DNA of 64,000 bases from Serinicoccus chungangensis (GTDB lineage: Bacteria > Actinomycetota > Actinomycetes > Actinomycetales > Dermatophilaceae), in NCBI RefSeq assembly GCF_001483745.1, contig NZ_LQBL01000028.1, positions 1-64,000 on the forward strand, given 5' to 3'. The notes beneath the pieces were generated by a model that saw only the letters and a list, made by a program, of their open reading frames with translations, was not told where the DNA came from and searched no databases. Positions 33,732-45,193 of the stretch are shown piece by piece (position 1 is the first letter of the stretch; the number at the start of each line of letters is the position of its first letter). The translations under genes and the position numbers were made by a program.

Positions 33732-34550
33732 ATGCGGACCCGTGAGGACATCGACGCCTGGCTGACCGACATGGACGGCGTCCTGGTGCACGAGAACCAC
33801 GCGCTGCCGGGCGCCCGGGCGCTCATCGACCACTGGGAGGTGACCCACACCCCCTATCTCGTGCTCACCAACAACTCGATCTACACCGCGCGCGACCTCT
33901 CGGCCCGCCTGCGCCACGCCGGGCTGCCGGTGCCGGAGGAGCGCATCTGGACCAGCGCCCTGGCGACCGCCGACTTCGTCGCCACGCAGAAGCCCGGGGG
34001 GTCGGCCTACGTCGTGGGCCAGGCCGGCATCATCACCGCCCTGCACGAGGTCGGCTTCACCATGACCGAGAAGGACCCCGACTTCGTCGTCATCGGCGAG
34101 ACCCGGCAGTACTCCTTCGAGGCCATCACGACGGCGGTGCGGCTCGTCGCCGACGGCGCCCGCTTCATCGTCACCAACCCGGACGCGACCGGGCCCAGCG
34201 CCGACGGCATCCTGCCGGCGACCGGGGCGATCAGCGCCCTGGTGACCAAGGCGACGGGACGGGAGCCGTATGTCGTGGGCAAGCCCAACCCGATGATGTT
34301 CCGGTCCGCGCTGCGCACCATCGGCGCGCACAGCGAGAGCACCGGCATGATCGGCGACCGCATGGACACCGACATCATCGCCGGCATGGAGGCGGGCCTG
34401 CACACCGTGCTCGTCATGACCGGGATCAGCACCGCGGACACCCTCTCGTCCTACCCGTTCCGGCCGGACGAGGTCCTCGACGGGGTCGGCGAGCTGGTGC
34501 CGGACGAGCCGGTGACCTCCGAGATCGAGGCACCGCGCAGCGACGTGTGA
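33732..34550 (+). CDS. HAD-IIA family (NagD-like) phosphatase
   Basis: A 272-residue HAD phosphatase. Motif I is LTDMDGVLV (nucleophile Asp), motif II TNNS, the cap domain follows, motif III Lys lies in VVGKPNP, and motif IV is MIGDRMDTDIIAGMEAG. This is the NagD/subfamily IIA arrangement; such enzymes hydrolyse nucleotide or sugar phosphates. The start follows a leaderless -10. The 30-bp gap to the phosphodiesterase holds its own -10, so the two genes may be expressed separately. Confidence 0.92.
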   Translation: MRTREDIDAWLTDMDGVLVHENHALPGARALIDHWEVTHTPYLVLTNNSIYTARDLSARLRHAGLPVPEERIWTSALATADFVATQKPGGSAYVVGQAGIITALHEVGFTMTEKDPDFVVIGETRQYSFEAITTAVRLVADGARFIVTNPDATGPSADGILPATGAISALVTKATGREPYVVGKPNPMMFRSALRTIGAHSESTGMIGDRMDTDIIAGMEAGLHTVLVMTGISTADTLSSYPFRPDEVLDGVGELVPDEPVTSEIEAPRSDV

Positions 34551-34568
34551 CCGGCGCCGCCCAGCCGA

Positions 34569-34580
34569 TACCCTTCGAGG
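34569..34580 (+). promoter_or_regulatory. Leaderless -10 element of the glycerophosphodiesterase gene
   Basis: TACCCT at 34569-34574, six bases before GTG 34581. Confidence 0.5.
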
Positions 34581-35366
34581 GTGCGCACGGCATACCTGGA
34601 CCACCCCGGCCCCATCGCGATGGCCCACCGCGGGTTCGACGCCGGTGACACCGGGCTGGAGAACTCCATGCCGGCCTTCCAGGCGGCCGTGGACCTGGGC
34701 TACCGCTACGTCGAGACCGACGTGCACGCCACCCGGGACGGGGTCGTCGTGGCCTTCCACGACGAGACGCTCGACCGCGTCACCGACCGGCGCGGTGCCA
34801 TCCCCGAGCTGTCCTGGCGGGAGGTCTCCCGCGCGCGCATCGCCGGCAGCGAGCCGGTCCCCCGGCTCGAGGACCTGCTCGGGTCCTTCCCCGAGGTGCG
34901 GGTCAACATCGACATCAAGACCCCGGGCGCGATCGTGCCGCTCGTGCAGGTCATCGAGCGCACGCAGGCGCACAGTCGGGTCTGCGTGACCAGCTTCTCC
35001 GACCAGCGGCGCGACGCCGCCGTCATGCGTCTGACCCGACCGGTCGCGACCTCGGCCGGGCAGCGCAGCACGGCGTCGTTCCGGGCGGCGGCGACGCTGC
35101 CACCGCTCATCCGGGCCACCGTCGCGGCCCGGGCCCTGCGCGCCGTGGACGCCCTGCAGGTGCCGCCGCACCACCACGGCCTCGAGGTCGTCACCCCGAC
35201 GACGCTGGACGCGGCCCACGAGATCGGCAAGCTCGTGCACGTGTGGACCATCAACGAGGCGGCCGAGATGGAGCGTCTGCTGGACCTCGGGGTCGACGGC
35301 ATCATGACCGACCGCGCCGACGTGCTCAAGGACGTGCTGACCCGTCGCGGCCAGTGGGTCGCCTGA
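34581..35366 (+). CDS. Glycerophosphodiester phosphodiesterase
   Basis: A 261-residue GDPD-fold enzyme hydrolysing glycerophosphodiesters to glycerol-3-phosphate and an alcohol. AMAHRGFDAGDTGLENSM has the catalytic HRG and ENS, YVETDVHATRDGVVVAFHDETLDRVTD the metal-binding Glu-x-Asp and second His, and NIDIKTPG the next site. The C-terminal VHVWTINEAAEMERLLDLGVDGIMTDRADVL is typical. There is no signal peptide, so it is cytoplasmic. It starts at GTG 34581 after a leaderless -10. Confidence 0.93.
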   Translation: MRTAYLDHPGPIAMAHRGFDAGDTGLENSMPAFQAAVDLGYRYVETDVHATRDGVVVAFHDETLDRVTDRRGAIPELSWREVSRARIAGSEPVPRLEDLLGSFPEVRVNIDIKTPGAIVPLVQVIERTQAHSRVCVTSFSDQRRDAAVMRLTRPVATSAGQRSTASFRAAATLPPLIRATVAARALRAVDALQVPPHHHGLEVVTPTTLDAAHEIGKLVHVWTINEAAEMERLLDLGVDGIMTDRADVLKDVLTRRGQWVA

Positions 35367-35423
35367 CCCGGCCGCCCCACCCGAGCCGCGCAGACCGTGG
35401 GGTCCTCTGACCCGGGCGCGGCC

Positions 35424-37226
35424 TCAGTAGACGTCGCGCTGGTAGCGCCGGGCGTCGCGCAGCCCGACCAGGTAGTCCTCGGCGGCCTCGCTGCCCACGC
35501 CACGGTGCTCGGCGACGATGTCGACGAGGGCGGCGTGCACGTCCTTGGCCATCCGGTCGGCGTCGCCGCAGACGTAGAGGTGCGCCCCCCGCTCCAGCCA
35601 GTCGTAGACCTCGGCCCCGTGCTGCCGCAGCCGGTCCTGGACGTAGACCTTGTCGGCCTGGTCCCGGCTGAAGGCGACGTCCATCCGGGTCAGCAGCCCG
35701 GACCTGAGGTAGCCCTGCATCTCCACCTGGTAGAGGAAGTCCTGGGTGAAGTGCGGGTTGCCGAAGAACAGCCAGTTCTCGCCCTCGGCCCCGGCGGCGT
35801 CCCGCTCCTGCAGGAAGGCGCGGAAGGGGGCGATCCCGGTGCCCGGGCCGACCATGATCGTCGGCACGGCCGGGTCCTGCGGCAGCCGGAAGTGCTCGCC
35901 GGACTCGACGTAGACCTTGACCCGGTCGCCCTCCTCGGAGCGGCGCACGTGGCCCGAGCAGCCGCCCAGGTGCGGGCGGCCGAAGCCGTCCCACTCGAGC
36001 ACGCCGACGGTGAGGTGCACCTCGTCCTCGACCTCGCGCTGGCTGGAGGCGATGGAGTACAGGCGCGGCTGCATCTTGCGCAGCGCGTCGACCAGCTGCT
36101 GCGCACCGACCGGTGCCGGGTGCTCGTGGAGGATGTCGTAGATCTGCCGCTCCTCCAGGAACGAGCGCAGCGCCGTTGTGTCCTGCGCCAACTCGGCCAG
36201 CGTCTCCAGACCGGCCGCCTCGGCATACCTCTGCACGAAACCGGGGTAGGACTGGGTGAGCTCGAGGTCGTCGAGCAGGGCGTCGCGCAGCGTGGTCGTG
36301 GACCCGCCGAGGGTCACCTCCTGCGCCCCGTCCAGCTCCAGGACCGCCAGGACCCCGTCGACGGCCTCGGGGTCGTTGCGGAAGAACACCCCGAGGGAGT
36401 CCCCCGGCTGGTAGGTCAGCCCGGACCCCTCCAGCGAGATCTCGACGTGCCGCACGTCCTTGGTGCTCGTCCGTCCGGTGATCTTCTGGACCTCCCCGAT
36501 CTCGGCGAGGAAGGGGCTGCGGCGCGAGTATGCCGTCGGTGCCGCCGCCGCGAGTCCCGGCATCTGGACGACGGTCCCGCCCGCGGGGGTGACGGCGGTG
36601 AGCTCGGGCTCGAAGACGTCGAGCGTGGACTCGACCCAGCCGTCCACCTGGTCCTCGTAGTCCACGTCGAGCAGCAGCCGCTCGGCGACCACGGTCGCGC
36701 CGAGCGCGCGCAGCCGGTCCTCGAAGTCCACGGCGGCCTGGCAGTAGAACTCGTAGCTGGAGTCGCCCAGCCCGAGGACGGTGACCTGGGCGCCGGAGAG
36801 GTCGGGGGCCTTGCGGGAGGTGAGGAAGGTATGCAGCTTCTCCGCGCTCTCCGGGGGGTCGCCCTCGCCGTGGGTCGAGACGACGACGGTGAGGAAGCGC
36901 TCGGACTTCAGCTGGGTGGGCTTGTAGTCGGCCATGTCGACCAGCGACACGGTGAGCCCCCGGGCCCGGGCGGCCTGGGCCAGGTCGCCCGCCACGTGCC
37001 GGGCGTTGCCGGTCTGGGAGCCGTAGAGGACGGTCAGGGTGGCCGCCTCGGCGGAGGCCGCGGCGGCGGGGCCGGCCGGGTCGGCGCCCTCGGCGCTGCC
37101 GGCGAGGTAGCCGCTGACCCACATCCGCTGCAGCGGCGTGAGCGTGGCGGCCAGCTCGGCGAAGCGCTGGTGCTGGTCCGGCGTCAGAGGGCTCGCGCCC
37201 TGGAGGAGCTGGGGCGTCGTCGTCAT
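35424..37226 (-). CDS. cysJ: NADPH-sulfite reductase flavoprotein CysJ
   Basis: A 600-residue diflavin reductase passing electrons from NADPH to the CysI haemoprotein. The flavodoxin domain has [18 protein letters not shown] and [15 protein letters not shown]. The FAD domain shows RLYSIASSQ and HLGGCSGHV; the NADPH domain has [18 protein letters not shown] and [15 protein letters not shown], ending [11 protein letters not shown] 37226 overlaps the cysH stop (ATGA). It is last in the operon cysI-cysH-cysJ. Many actinobacteria use a ferredoxin-dependent sulfite reductase instead, so the NADPH type is a notable choice. Confidence 0.93.
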   Translation of the reverse strand: MTTTPQLLQGASPLTPDQHQRFAELAATLTPLQRMWVSGYLAGSAEGADPAGPAAAASAEAATLTVLYGSQTGNARHVAGDLAQAARARGLTVSLVDMADYKPTQLKSERFLTVVVSTHGEGDPPESAEKLHTFLTSRKAPDLSGAQVTVLGLGDSSYEFYCQAAVDFEDRLRALGATVVAERLLLDVDYEDQVDGWVESTLDVFEPELTAVTPAGGTVVQMPGLAAAAPTAYSRRSPFLAEIGEVQKITGRTSTKDVRHVEISLEGSGLTYQPGDSLGVFFRNDPEAVDGVLAVLELDGAQEVTLGGSTTTLRDALLDDLELTQSYPGFVQRYAEAAGLETLAELAQDTTALRSFLEERQIYDILHEHPAPVGAQQLVDALRKMQPRLYSIASSQREVEDEVHLTVGVLEWDGFGRPHLGGCSGHVRRSEEGDRVKVYVESGEHFRLPQDPAVPTIMVGPGTGIAPFRAFLQERDAAGAEGENWLFFGNPHFTQDFLYQVEMQGYLRSGLLTRMDVAFSRDQADKVYVQDRLRQHGAEVYDWLERGAHLYVCGDADRMAKDVHAALVDIVAEHRGVGSEAAEDYLVGLRDARRYQRDVY

Positions 37227-37966
37227 GCGCCCTCCTGCTCCACGTGCAGCCCGCACTCGCGGACCAGACCGAAGAAGCGCGATCCCTCCGCGTCCAGCTC
37301 GTCGGCGGCCCGGCGCGTGGTGTGGGTGTCGCCGATGCTGAGGTAGCCCTCGTGGAAGAGCGGGTGGTAGGGCAGGTCGTGCTCGGTGAGGTAGCGGTGC
37401 ACGTCGCGGTCGGTCCAGTCGACGACGGGGTGGACCTTGACCCGGCCGTTCTGCTGCTCCACCGGCTGACGCCCGGCGCGGCCGGTGGACTGCTCACGGC
37501 GCAGCCCGCTGAACCACGTGCCGATCCCGAGCTCGGTCATGGCCCGCTGCATGGGCTCGACCTTGTTGATCCGGTTGTACTCGGTGATGCCCTCGACGCC
37601 CTGCTCCCAGAGCCGCCCGAAGCGCGCCTCCTGCCAGGCCGGGGACATCGGCGAGCGGTAGACGTGCAGGTTGAGGCCGAGCCGGTCGGTGAGCTCGTCG
37701 ACGAAGCGGTAGGTCTCCGGGAAGAGGTAGCCGGTGTCGAAGAGCAGGACCGGCACGTCGGGCACCGCCCGGGTCACCAGGTGCAGCATGACGGCGGACT
37801 GGACCCCGAAGCTGGAGGTCACGGCATACCCGCCGGGCAGGTGCTGCAGGGCCCAGTCGATGCGCTGCTGGGCGCTGCACCCCTCCAGGCCGGCCGCCGC
37901 CGACCCCAGGTCGTGCGGCGAGAACGGCAGGGTGCTGCAGCCGTCGTGGGTGGCGAGAGCGCTCAT
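37223..37966 (-). CDS. cysH: Phosphoadenylyl-sulfate (PAPS) reductase CysH
   Basis: A 247-residue CysH that reduces PAPS to sulfite with thioredoxin or glutaredoxin. Visible motifs are [18 protein letters not shown] (PP-loop), [28 protein letters not shown] and [17 protein letters not shown], with the redox RECGLH at the C-terminus. The CC...CxxC iron-sulfur ligands of APS reductases are absent, so PAPS is the likelier substrate. It follows cysI by 19 bp and overlaps cysJ. Confidence 0.93.
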   Translation of the reverse strand: MSALATHDGCSTLPFSPHDLGSAAAGLEGCSAQQRIDWALQHLPGGYAVTSSFGVQSAVMLHLVTRAVPDVPVLLFDTGYLFPETYRFVDELTDRLGLNLHVYRSPMSPAWQEARFGRLWEQGVEGITEYNRINKVEPMQRAMTELGIGTWFSGLRREQSTGRAGRQPVEQQNGRVKVHPVVDWTDRDVHRYLTEHDLPYHPLFHEGYLSIGDTHTTRRAADELDAEGSRFFGLVRECGLHVEQEGA

Positions 37967-37985
37967 GGGTGGTCCTCTCGGCTGG

Positions 37986-39701
37986 TCAGGCGTGGAAGTC
38001 GGTACGGGAGACGGTGACCTTCGCCACGACCCCGGTGCGGATGAGGAAGTCGCCGAACCCCTCGCCCTCCTCGCGCCCGGAGACCCAGGCGCCGACGAGG
38101 TGGTCCAGCTCCTCGAGGATGACCTCGGGGCTGATGTTCTCCCGGTAGAGCTTGGGCACCCGGGTGCCGATGCGGTCCCCGCCGAGGTGCAGGTTGTACT
38201 TCCCCGGGCCCTTGCCCACCAGGCCCACCTCGGCGAGCATGGCGCGCGAGCAGCCGTTGGGGCAGCCGGAGACCCGCAGGACGATGTGGTCGTCCGGGAT
38301 GCCGTGCTTGACCAGCAGCTGCTCGACCTGGGTGACGAAGCCGGGCAGGAAGCGCTCGGACTCGGCCATGGCCAGGGGGCAGGTCGGGAAGGACACGCAG
38401 GCCATGGAGTTGCGCAGCTGCGGGGTGACGGTGTCGTCGACGAGGCCGTGCTGGCGGGCGATCCGCTCGATCGTCCGCTTCTGCGCCGTGGGGACCCCGG
38501 CGATGACGAGGTTCTGGTTGGCGGTGAGCCGGAAGTGGCCGCGGTGCACCTGGGCGATCTTGCGCAGGCCCGTCTTGATCGGCCTGCCCTCCTCGTCGCG
38601 GACGCGGCCGTTGAGGATGAAGACGGTGAGGTGCCAGGTGCCGTCGGTGCCCTTGACCCAGCCGAAGCGGTCACCGCGGGAGGTGAAGGTGTAGGGCCGG
38701 GAGGGCTCGAAGGTGATGCCGGCGCGTCGCTCGACCTCGGCCTTGAAGACGTCGGTGCCGACCCGGTCGAGGGTGTACTTCGTCTTGGCGTTCTTGCGGT
38801 CGACCCGGTTGCCCCAGTCGCGCTGCACCGTGACGACGTGCTCGGCCACCGCGAGGGTGTGCTCGAGCGGGACGAAGCCGAGGTCGTCCGCGGTGCGCGG
38901 GTAGGTGTTGGTGTCGCCGTGGGTCATCGCGAGCCCGCCGCCGACGAGGACGTTCCAGCCGACGAGGGTGCCGTCCTCGACGATCCCGACGAAGTTGAGG
39001 TCGTTGGCGTGCAGGTCGACCTCGTTGTCCGGCGGCAGCGACACGGTGGTCTTGAACTTGCGCGGCAGGTAGGTCTCGCCCAGCACCGGCTCCTGCGTGC
39101 TCAGCGCCTTCTCGCCGTCGAGGAAGATCTCGTAGTACGCCGTGGTCCGCGGCAGCAGGTGCTCGGAGATGCGCCGGGACCAGTCGTGCACCTCGGCATG
39201 CAGCGCGGACTCCAGGGGGTTGCTGGAGCAGAGGACGTTGCGGTTGACGTCACCGGCCGTGGCGATGGAGTCCAGGCCCACCGCGTGGATGGCCCGGTGG
39301 GCGTCCTTGATGTCCGGCTTGAAGACGCCGTGGAACTGGAAGGTCTGGCGGGTGGTCAGCCGCACCGAGCCGTAGAGGGTGTGCTGCTCGGCCCAGTCCT
39401 CGACGGCCAGCCACTGCTCGGGCGTCATGACGCCGCCGGGCACGCGGGCCCGGAGCATGACGTTGATGAGCGGCTCGAGCTTCTGCTGGGCGCGCTCGGC
39501 CCGGATGTCCCGGTCGTCCTGCTGGTACATCCCGTGGAAGCGGATGAGCTGGAAGTTGTCGGGGCTGAAGCCGCCGGTGATCTGGTCCTGCAGGTCCTCG
39601 GCGATCGTCCCGCGCAGGTAGTTGCTCTCCCGCTTGAGGCGCTCGTTGTCGGACAGCGGGCCCTCGACGATCAGCGGGGCGTCCTGCTGGCTCTTCGGCA
39701 T
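37986..39701 (-). CDS. cysI: Sulfite reductase haemoprotein CysI
   Basis: A 571-residue sirohaem and [4Fe-4S] protein reducing sulfite to sulfide. [17 protein letters not shown] and [15 protein letters not shown] are substrate-site segments. The cluster cysteines are in [16 protein letters not shown] and [21 protein letters not shown]. The length fits the Escherichia coli CysI class, which pairs with CysJ as found here. It is first in the operon, behind a promoter with an overlapping palindrome. Confidence 0.95.
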   Translation of the reverse strand: MPKSQQDAPLIVEGPLSDNERLKRESNYLRGTIAEDLQDQITGGFSPDNFQLIRFHGMYQQDDRDIRAERAQQKLEPLINVMLRARVPGGVMTPEQWLAVEDWAEQHTLYGSVRLTTRQTFQFHGVFKPDIKDAHRAIHAVGLDSIATAGDVNRNVLCSSNPLESALHAEVHDWSRRISEHLLPRTTAYYEIFLDGEKALSTQEPVLGETYLPRKFKTTVSLPPDNEVDLHANDLNFVGIVEDGTLVGWNVLVGGGLAMTHGDTNTYPRTADDLGFVPLEHTLAVAEHVVTVQRDWGNRVDRKNAKTKYTLDRVGTDVFKAEVERRAGITFEPSRPYTFTSRGDRFGWVKGTDGTWHLTVFILNGRVRDEEGRPIKTGLRKIAQVHRGHFRLTANQNLVIAGVPTAQKRTIERIARQHGLVDDTVTPQLRNSMACVSFPTCPLAMAESERFLPGFVTQVEQLLVKHGIPDDHIVLRVSGCPNGCSRAMLAEVGLVGKGPGKYNLHLGGDRIGTRVPKLYRENISPEVILEELDHLVGAWVSGREEGEGFGDFLIRTGVVAKVTVSRTDFHA

Positions 39702-39772
39702 CTGGTGCGGCTTTCCGTCCGGTCACAAGGGTGAGCAGGCACCCACGTCGGTGTGCCTGCCCAGAGGTAAGC

Positions 39773-39817
39773 AAGGATTATGCCTAACCTTATTCCACGG
39801 CATGGATGATGCGTCAA
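39773..39817 (-). promoter_or_regulatory. cys operon promoter with overlapping DtxR-like palindrome
   Basis: On the minus strand TTGACG (39812-39817) and TAAGGT (39787-39792) are 19 bases apart and face cysI. An imperfect palindrome covers the -10 region: AAGGTTA-GGCA-TAATCCTT (39773-39791). Its first half, AAGGTTAGGC, agrees with the first half of the DtxR/IdeR box; the second half does not. Iron or sulfur control is an inference. A GCAGGCAC/GTGCCTGC hairpin (39735-39760) lies in the leader. Confidence 0.45.
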
Positions 39818-39927
39818 ACCGGTGACGCGGACCGGTGCGACTGCGGGGATCACGCTGGCCGACCGCACGGTATGCGGTCACGACCGGGGCTGGCGCAGGG
39901 ATCCTGTCCGCAGCGGCGGGGCCCGGC

Positions 39928-41994
<2,067 letters not shown>

Positions 41995-42047
41995 GGGGCC
42001 AGTGTGTCAGGAGGTGCCGGTCGGGGACGCCCGGTGGCGCAGGGCCC

Positions 42048-42135
42048 ACCACTCACGGCGCTCGGTGGGGTGCAAGGAACCACTCACGGCGCTCGGTGGG
42101 GCGGAGGGCAACCACGGGCGGCGCTCGGTGGGGTT
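42048..42135. repeat. Three 31-32 bp repeats between nadE and nrdA
   Basis: Three direct repeats share the core CGGCGCTCGGTGGGG, starting at 42056, 42087 and 42119 (periods 31 and 32), each preceded by AACCAC or ACCAC. They are the same family as 29170-29265. Here they lie upstream of the nrdA promoter. Confidence 0.88.
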
Positions 42136-42150
42136 CACAAGATGTGGGGG

Positions 42151-42180
42151 TTACATCGGTGTCATTCGTCTGTATATAGT
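42151..42180 (+). promoter_or_regulatory. Promoter of the nrdAB operon
   Basis: TTACAT (42151-42156), 18 bases, then TATAGT (42175-42180), placing the start of transcription just before the riboswitch. GTATATAGTG loosely resembles half an NrdR box, but I cannot pair it convincingly. Confidence 0.6.
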
Positions 42181-42205
42181 GGCGCACGCAGCTGGTTCGG
42201 CTGCG

Positions 42206-42405
42206 GTCCGTGGGACTCCCGTGGGTCGTGGTCGTCGCAAGAGGGAACCCGGTGAGAACCCGGGACTGCCCCGCAGCGGTGAACGGGAACGACCGTCGCA
42301 CTCATGGCACTGCGCCCCCGGGCGTGGGAAGCCGCGACCAGTAGGTCCGTCCGGAGAACTCTCCGGACCTCGCCCGTGAGTCCGAAGACCTGCCAGTGCA
42401 CGGAC
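42206..42405 (+). ncRNA. Cobalamin (B12) riboswitch
   Basis: A full aptamer of about 200 nt in the nrdA leader. The conserved core reads GGTGAGAACCCGGGACTGCC (around 42251), then CGCAGCGGTGAAC and GGGAACGACCG. GGGAAGCCGCGACCAGTAGG follows, and the B12 box GAGTCCGAAGACCTGCC lies at 42378-42394. The closing stem P1 pairs GTCCGTG (42206-42212) with CACGGAC (42399-42405). The gene it controls is the B12-independent ribonucleotide reductase, so B12 should lower expression. Confidence 0.93.
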
Positions 42406-42423
42406 GGCCCGACGCCGTCCGTG
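42399..42423 (+). promoter_or_regulatory. Alternative hairpin of the riboswitch expression platform
   Basis: CACGGACGGC (42399-42408) pairs perfectly with GCCGTCCGTG (42414-42423). It reuses the 3' strand of aptamer stem P1, so the two structures exclude each other. Confidence 0.65.
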
Positions 42424-42558
42424 GCTCGTGACCGCGAGGGACGGTCTGGGGCTGGCAGTGGCGACCCGCGACGTCGGCGGGGCACCGCGGCATACCCCTC
42501 TCCCCTCGTCCGTCCCGGGCGCGTCCGCAGCAGGACCGAGTTCACGAGGGGTGAACCG

Positions 42559-45156
42559 ATGGCCACCATCACTGTCATCAAGCGCGACGGCACGCGAGTG
42601 CCCTACGACGGGCACGAGATCGCCCGTTCCATCGAGGCGGCCGCCGCCGGGCTGGACGACGCGGTCGTGCGCGCCACCCAGCTGCAGTCCGAGCTGGAGA
42701 TCACCCTCTTCGACGGGATCACCAGCGAGCAGCTGGACGAGGCGGTCGTCCAGGTCGCCCTGCAGAACGTCAAGGACGACCCGGCCTTCGACACCATCGC
42801 CTCCCGCCTGCTCGTCAAGACGATGTACAAGGCCGTCTTCGGCGACACCCGCGACCTGCTCGGCGAGGACGACCCCGAGGTCGTCGCCGCCAAGCACCGG
42901 CAGTACTTCCCCGGGGTCGTCGCCAAGGGTGTCCGCCTGGGCCTGCTGGACCCGCGGCTGACCGAGCTCTTCGACCTGGAGGCCCTGGCCGCCGCGCTCG
43001 ACCCCGCGCGCGACGACCTGCTGCGCTACACCGGTGCGCAGACGCTGCGCACCCGCTACGCCCTGAGCGACGTCGACCGCTCCAGGACCGTGATGGAGAC
43101 GCCGCAGTTCTTCTGGATGCGCGTGTCGATGGGGCTGGCATTGAACGAGGCCGACCCCACGGCCGCGGCGCTGCAGTTCTACGAGGCGATGTCCCGCCTG
43201 GAGTACCTCGCCGCCGGGTCCACCCTCGTCAACGCCGGCACCGCCTACAGCCAGCTCTCCAACTGCTTCGTCATGCAGATGGAGGACGACATCGAGCACA
43301 TCGCCAAGAGCGTGCGCGACGTCATGTGGCTCACCAAGGGCACCGGTGGCATCGGCCTGTCGGTCTCCAAGCTGCGCTGCGAGGGCAGCCCGATCCGGTC
43401 CAACAACACCACCTCGACCGGACCGATCCCCTTCATGCACACCATCGACTCCACGCTGCGCGCCGTGAGCCGGGGCGGCAAGAAGTTCGGCGCCCTGTGC
43501 TTCTACCTGGAGAACTGGCACCTCGACTTCCCGGCCTTCCTGGACCTGCGGCAGAACTCGGGCGACCCCTACCGCCGCACCCGCACCGCCAACACCGCCG
43601 TCTGGCTGAGCGACGAGTTCATGAAGCGGGTCGCCGCGGACGACGAGTGGTTCCTCTTCGACCCGCTGGACACCCCCGACCTCACCGAGGCCACGGGGGC
43701 CGACTTCTCCGCGCGGTATGCCGGCTACGTCGCCCGCGCGAAGGCTGGCGAGCTGCGGCACAAAAGGCTGCGCGCGCGGGAGCAGTGGAAGGCCATCCTC
43801 GTCTCCCTGCAGACGACCAGCCACCCGTGGCTGACCTGGAAGGACTCCGTCAACACCCGGGCGCTCAACGACAACACCGGGACCATCCACTCCTCCAACC
43901 TGTGCACCGAGATCACCCTCCCGCAGGACCGCGACAACGTCTCGGTCTGCAACCTCGCCTCGATCAACCTGTCCCGCCACGTGCACGGGCGGCACAGCAC
44001 GGGCGAGGTCACCATCGACTGGGACCGCCTGGCCCGGTCGGCCCGGCTGGCCGTGCGCCAGCTCGACAACCTCATCGACATCACCATCAGCTCGGTCCCG
44101 GAGTCCGAGCACTCCAACGAGCAGAACCGTGCCCTCGGCCTGGGGGTCATGGGGTTCACCGACGTCGTGGAGCGGATGGGCCTGTCGTACGAGTCGGCCG
44201 AGGCCTACGACCTCATCGACCGGCTGGTGGAGTTCGTCTCCTGGCACGCCGTCGACGCCAGCGCCGACCTGGCCCGCGAGCGCGGGGCATACCCGACCTT
44301 CGAGGGCTCCCGGTGGAGCCAGGGCATGGTGCCCGTCGACACCATTGACCTGCTCGAGGCCGACCGCGGCCTCACCGTCGAGGTCGACCGCCGCGCCACC
44401 ATGGACTGGGACGTCCTGCGCGAGAAGGTCCGCGGCGGGATGCGCAACTCGACCCTCATGGCCATCGCCCCCACGGCCTCGATCGGTCTCGTCGCCGGCA
44501 CCACCCCGGGTCTGGACCCGCAGTTCAGCCAGATCTTCAGCCGCGCCACCAGCGCCGGCAAGTTCCTGGAGGTCAACCGCAACCTCGTCGAGGACCTGCG
44601 CCAGCACGGCCTGTGGGAGCAGGTGCGCGAGGACCTGCTGCGCCACCAGGGCGACCTGTCCAAGGTGGAGGGGGTGCCGGCCGAGCTGCAGGAGATCTAC
44701 CGCACCAGCTTCCAGCTCTCGCCCTACGCCTTCCTGCACGTGGCCGCCCGCGCCCAGAAGTGGATCGACCAGGCCATCAGCCGCAACATCTACCTCGCCA
44801 GCCGCGACATCGGCTCGATGGCCGAGCTCTACTCCGCGGCATGGCGGATGGGCGTCAAGACCACCTACTACCTGCACATGATGCCGCGGCACACCGCCGA
44901 GCAGTCGACGGTCAAGGTCAACAAGGCGGCCGAGCCGTCCGCGGCGGGGTCCTCCGGCGGCCGGCGCGGCTTCGGTGGCGCCTCCAGCACCCCGCCGCGA
45001 CGCGGGTTCGGCACGGCCCCCGCCGCGACGGCGGTGGCCCCGACGCCCGTCCAGGCGCCGCCCCAGGTCGAGCAGCTGCCCGTCGTCGACGAGGTCGACG
45101 GCCAGCAGTGCCCGACCGACCCCATGGAGCGCCTGCAGTGCGACTCCTGCCAGTGA
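42559..45156 (+). CDS. nrdA: Class Ia ribonucleoside-diphosphate reductase alpha subunit
   Basis: An 865-residue catalytic subunit reducing NDPs to dNDPs. An N-terminal ATP-cone is present (TVIKRDGTRVPYDGHEIARSI). Active-site residues are the redox Cys in QLSNCFVMQM, thiyl Cys in SSNLCTEITL and partner Cys in VCNLASINLS. Radical-transfer tyrosines lie near TTYYLHMMPR. A Gly/Pro-rich linker ends in the redox tail LQCDSCQ. ATG 42559 follows GAGGGGTG in a long leader holding the B12 riboswitch. nrdB follows after 37 bp. Confidence 0.96.
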   Translation: MATITVIKRDGTRVPYDGHEIARSIEAAAAGLDDAVVRATQLQSELEITLFDGITSEQLDEAVVQVALQNVKDDPAFDTIASRLLVKTMYKAVFGDTRDLLGEDDPEVVAAKHRQYFPGVVAKGVRLGLLDPRLTELFDLEALAAALDPARDDLLRYTGAQTLRTRYALSDVDRSRTVMETPQFFWMRVSMGLALNEADPTAAALQFYEAMSRLEYLAAGSTLVNAGTAYSQLSNCFVMQMEDDIEHIAKSVRDVMWLTKGTGGIGLSVSKLRCEGSPIRSNNTTSTGPIPFMHTIDSTLRAVSRGGKKFGALCFYLENWHLDFPAFLDLRQNSGDPYRRTRTANTAVWLSDEFMKRVAADDEWFLFDPLDTPDLTEATGADFSARYAGYVARAKAGELRHKRLRAREQWKAILVSLQTTSHPWLTWKDSVNTRALNDNTGTIHSSNLCTEITLPQDRDNVSVCNLASINLSRHVHGRHSTGEVTIDWDRLARSARLAVRQLDNLIDITISSVPESEHSNEQNRALGLGVMGFTDVVERMGLSYESAEAYDLIDRLVEFVSWHAVDASADLARERGAYPTFEGSRWSQGMVPVDTIDLLEADRGLTVEVDRRATMDWDVLREKVRGGMRNSTLMAIAPTASIGLVAGTTPGLDPQFSQIFSRATSAGKFLEVNRNLVEDLRQHGLWEQVREDLLRHQGDLSKVEGVPAELQEIYRTSFQLSPYAFLHVAARAQKWIDQAISRNIYLASRDIGSMAELYSAAWRMGVKTTYYLHMMPRHTAEQSTVKVNKAAEPSAAGSSGGRRGFGGASSTPPRRGFGTAPAATAVAPTPVQAPPQVEQLPVVDEVDGQQCPTDPMERLQCDSCQ

Positions 45157-45193
45157 CCACCCGCATACCTCACCTCCTGGAGGAGACCCCCTC

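Noticed and set aside
33657-35240. Long minus-strand frame opposite the HAD and glycerophosphodiesterase genes
   Set aside because: Both plus-strand genes show catalytic motifs and leaderless promoters; the reverse frame shows none.
39723-39803. Short upstream frame with two Cys codons before cysI, as a cysteine attenuator
   Set aside because: The Cys codons are not clustered and the frame starts upstream of the predicted transcription start.
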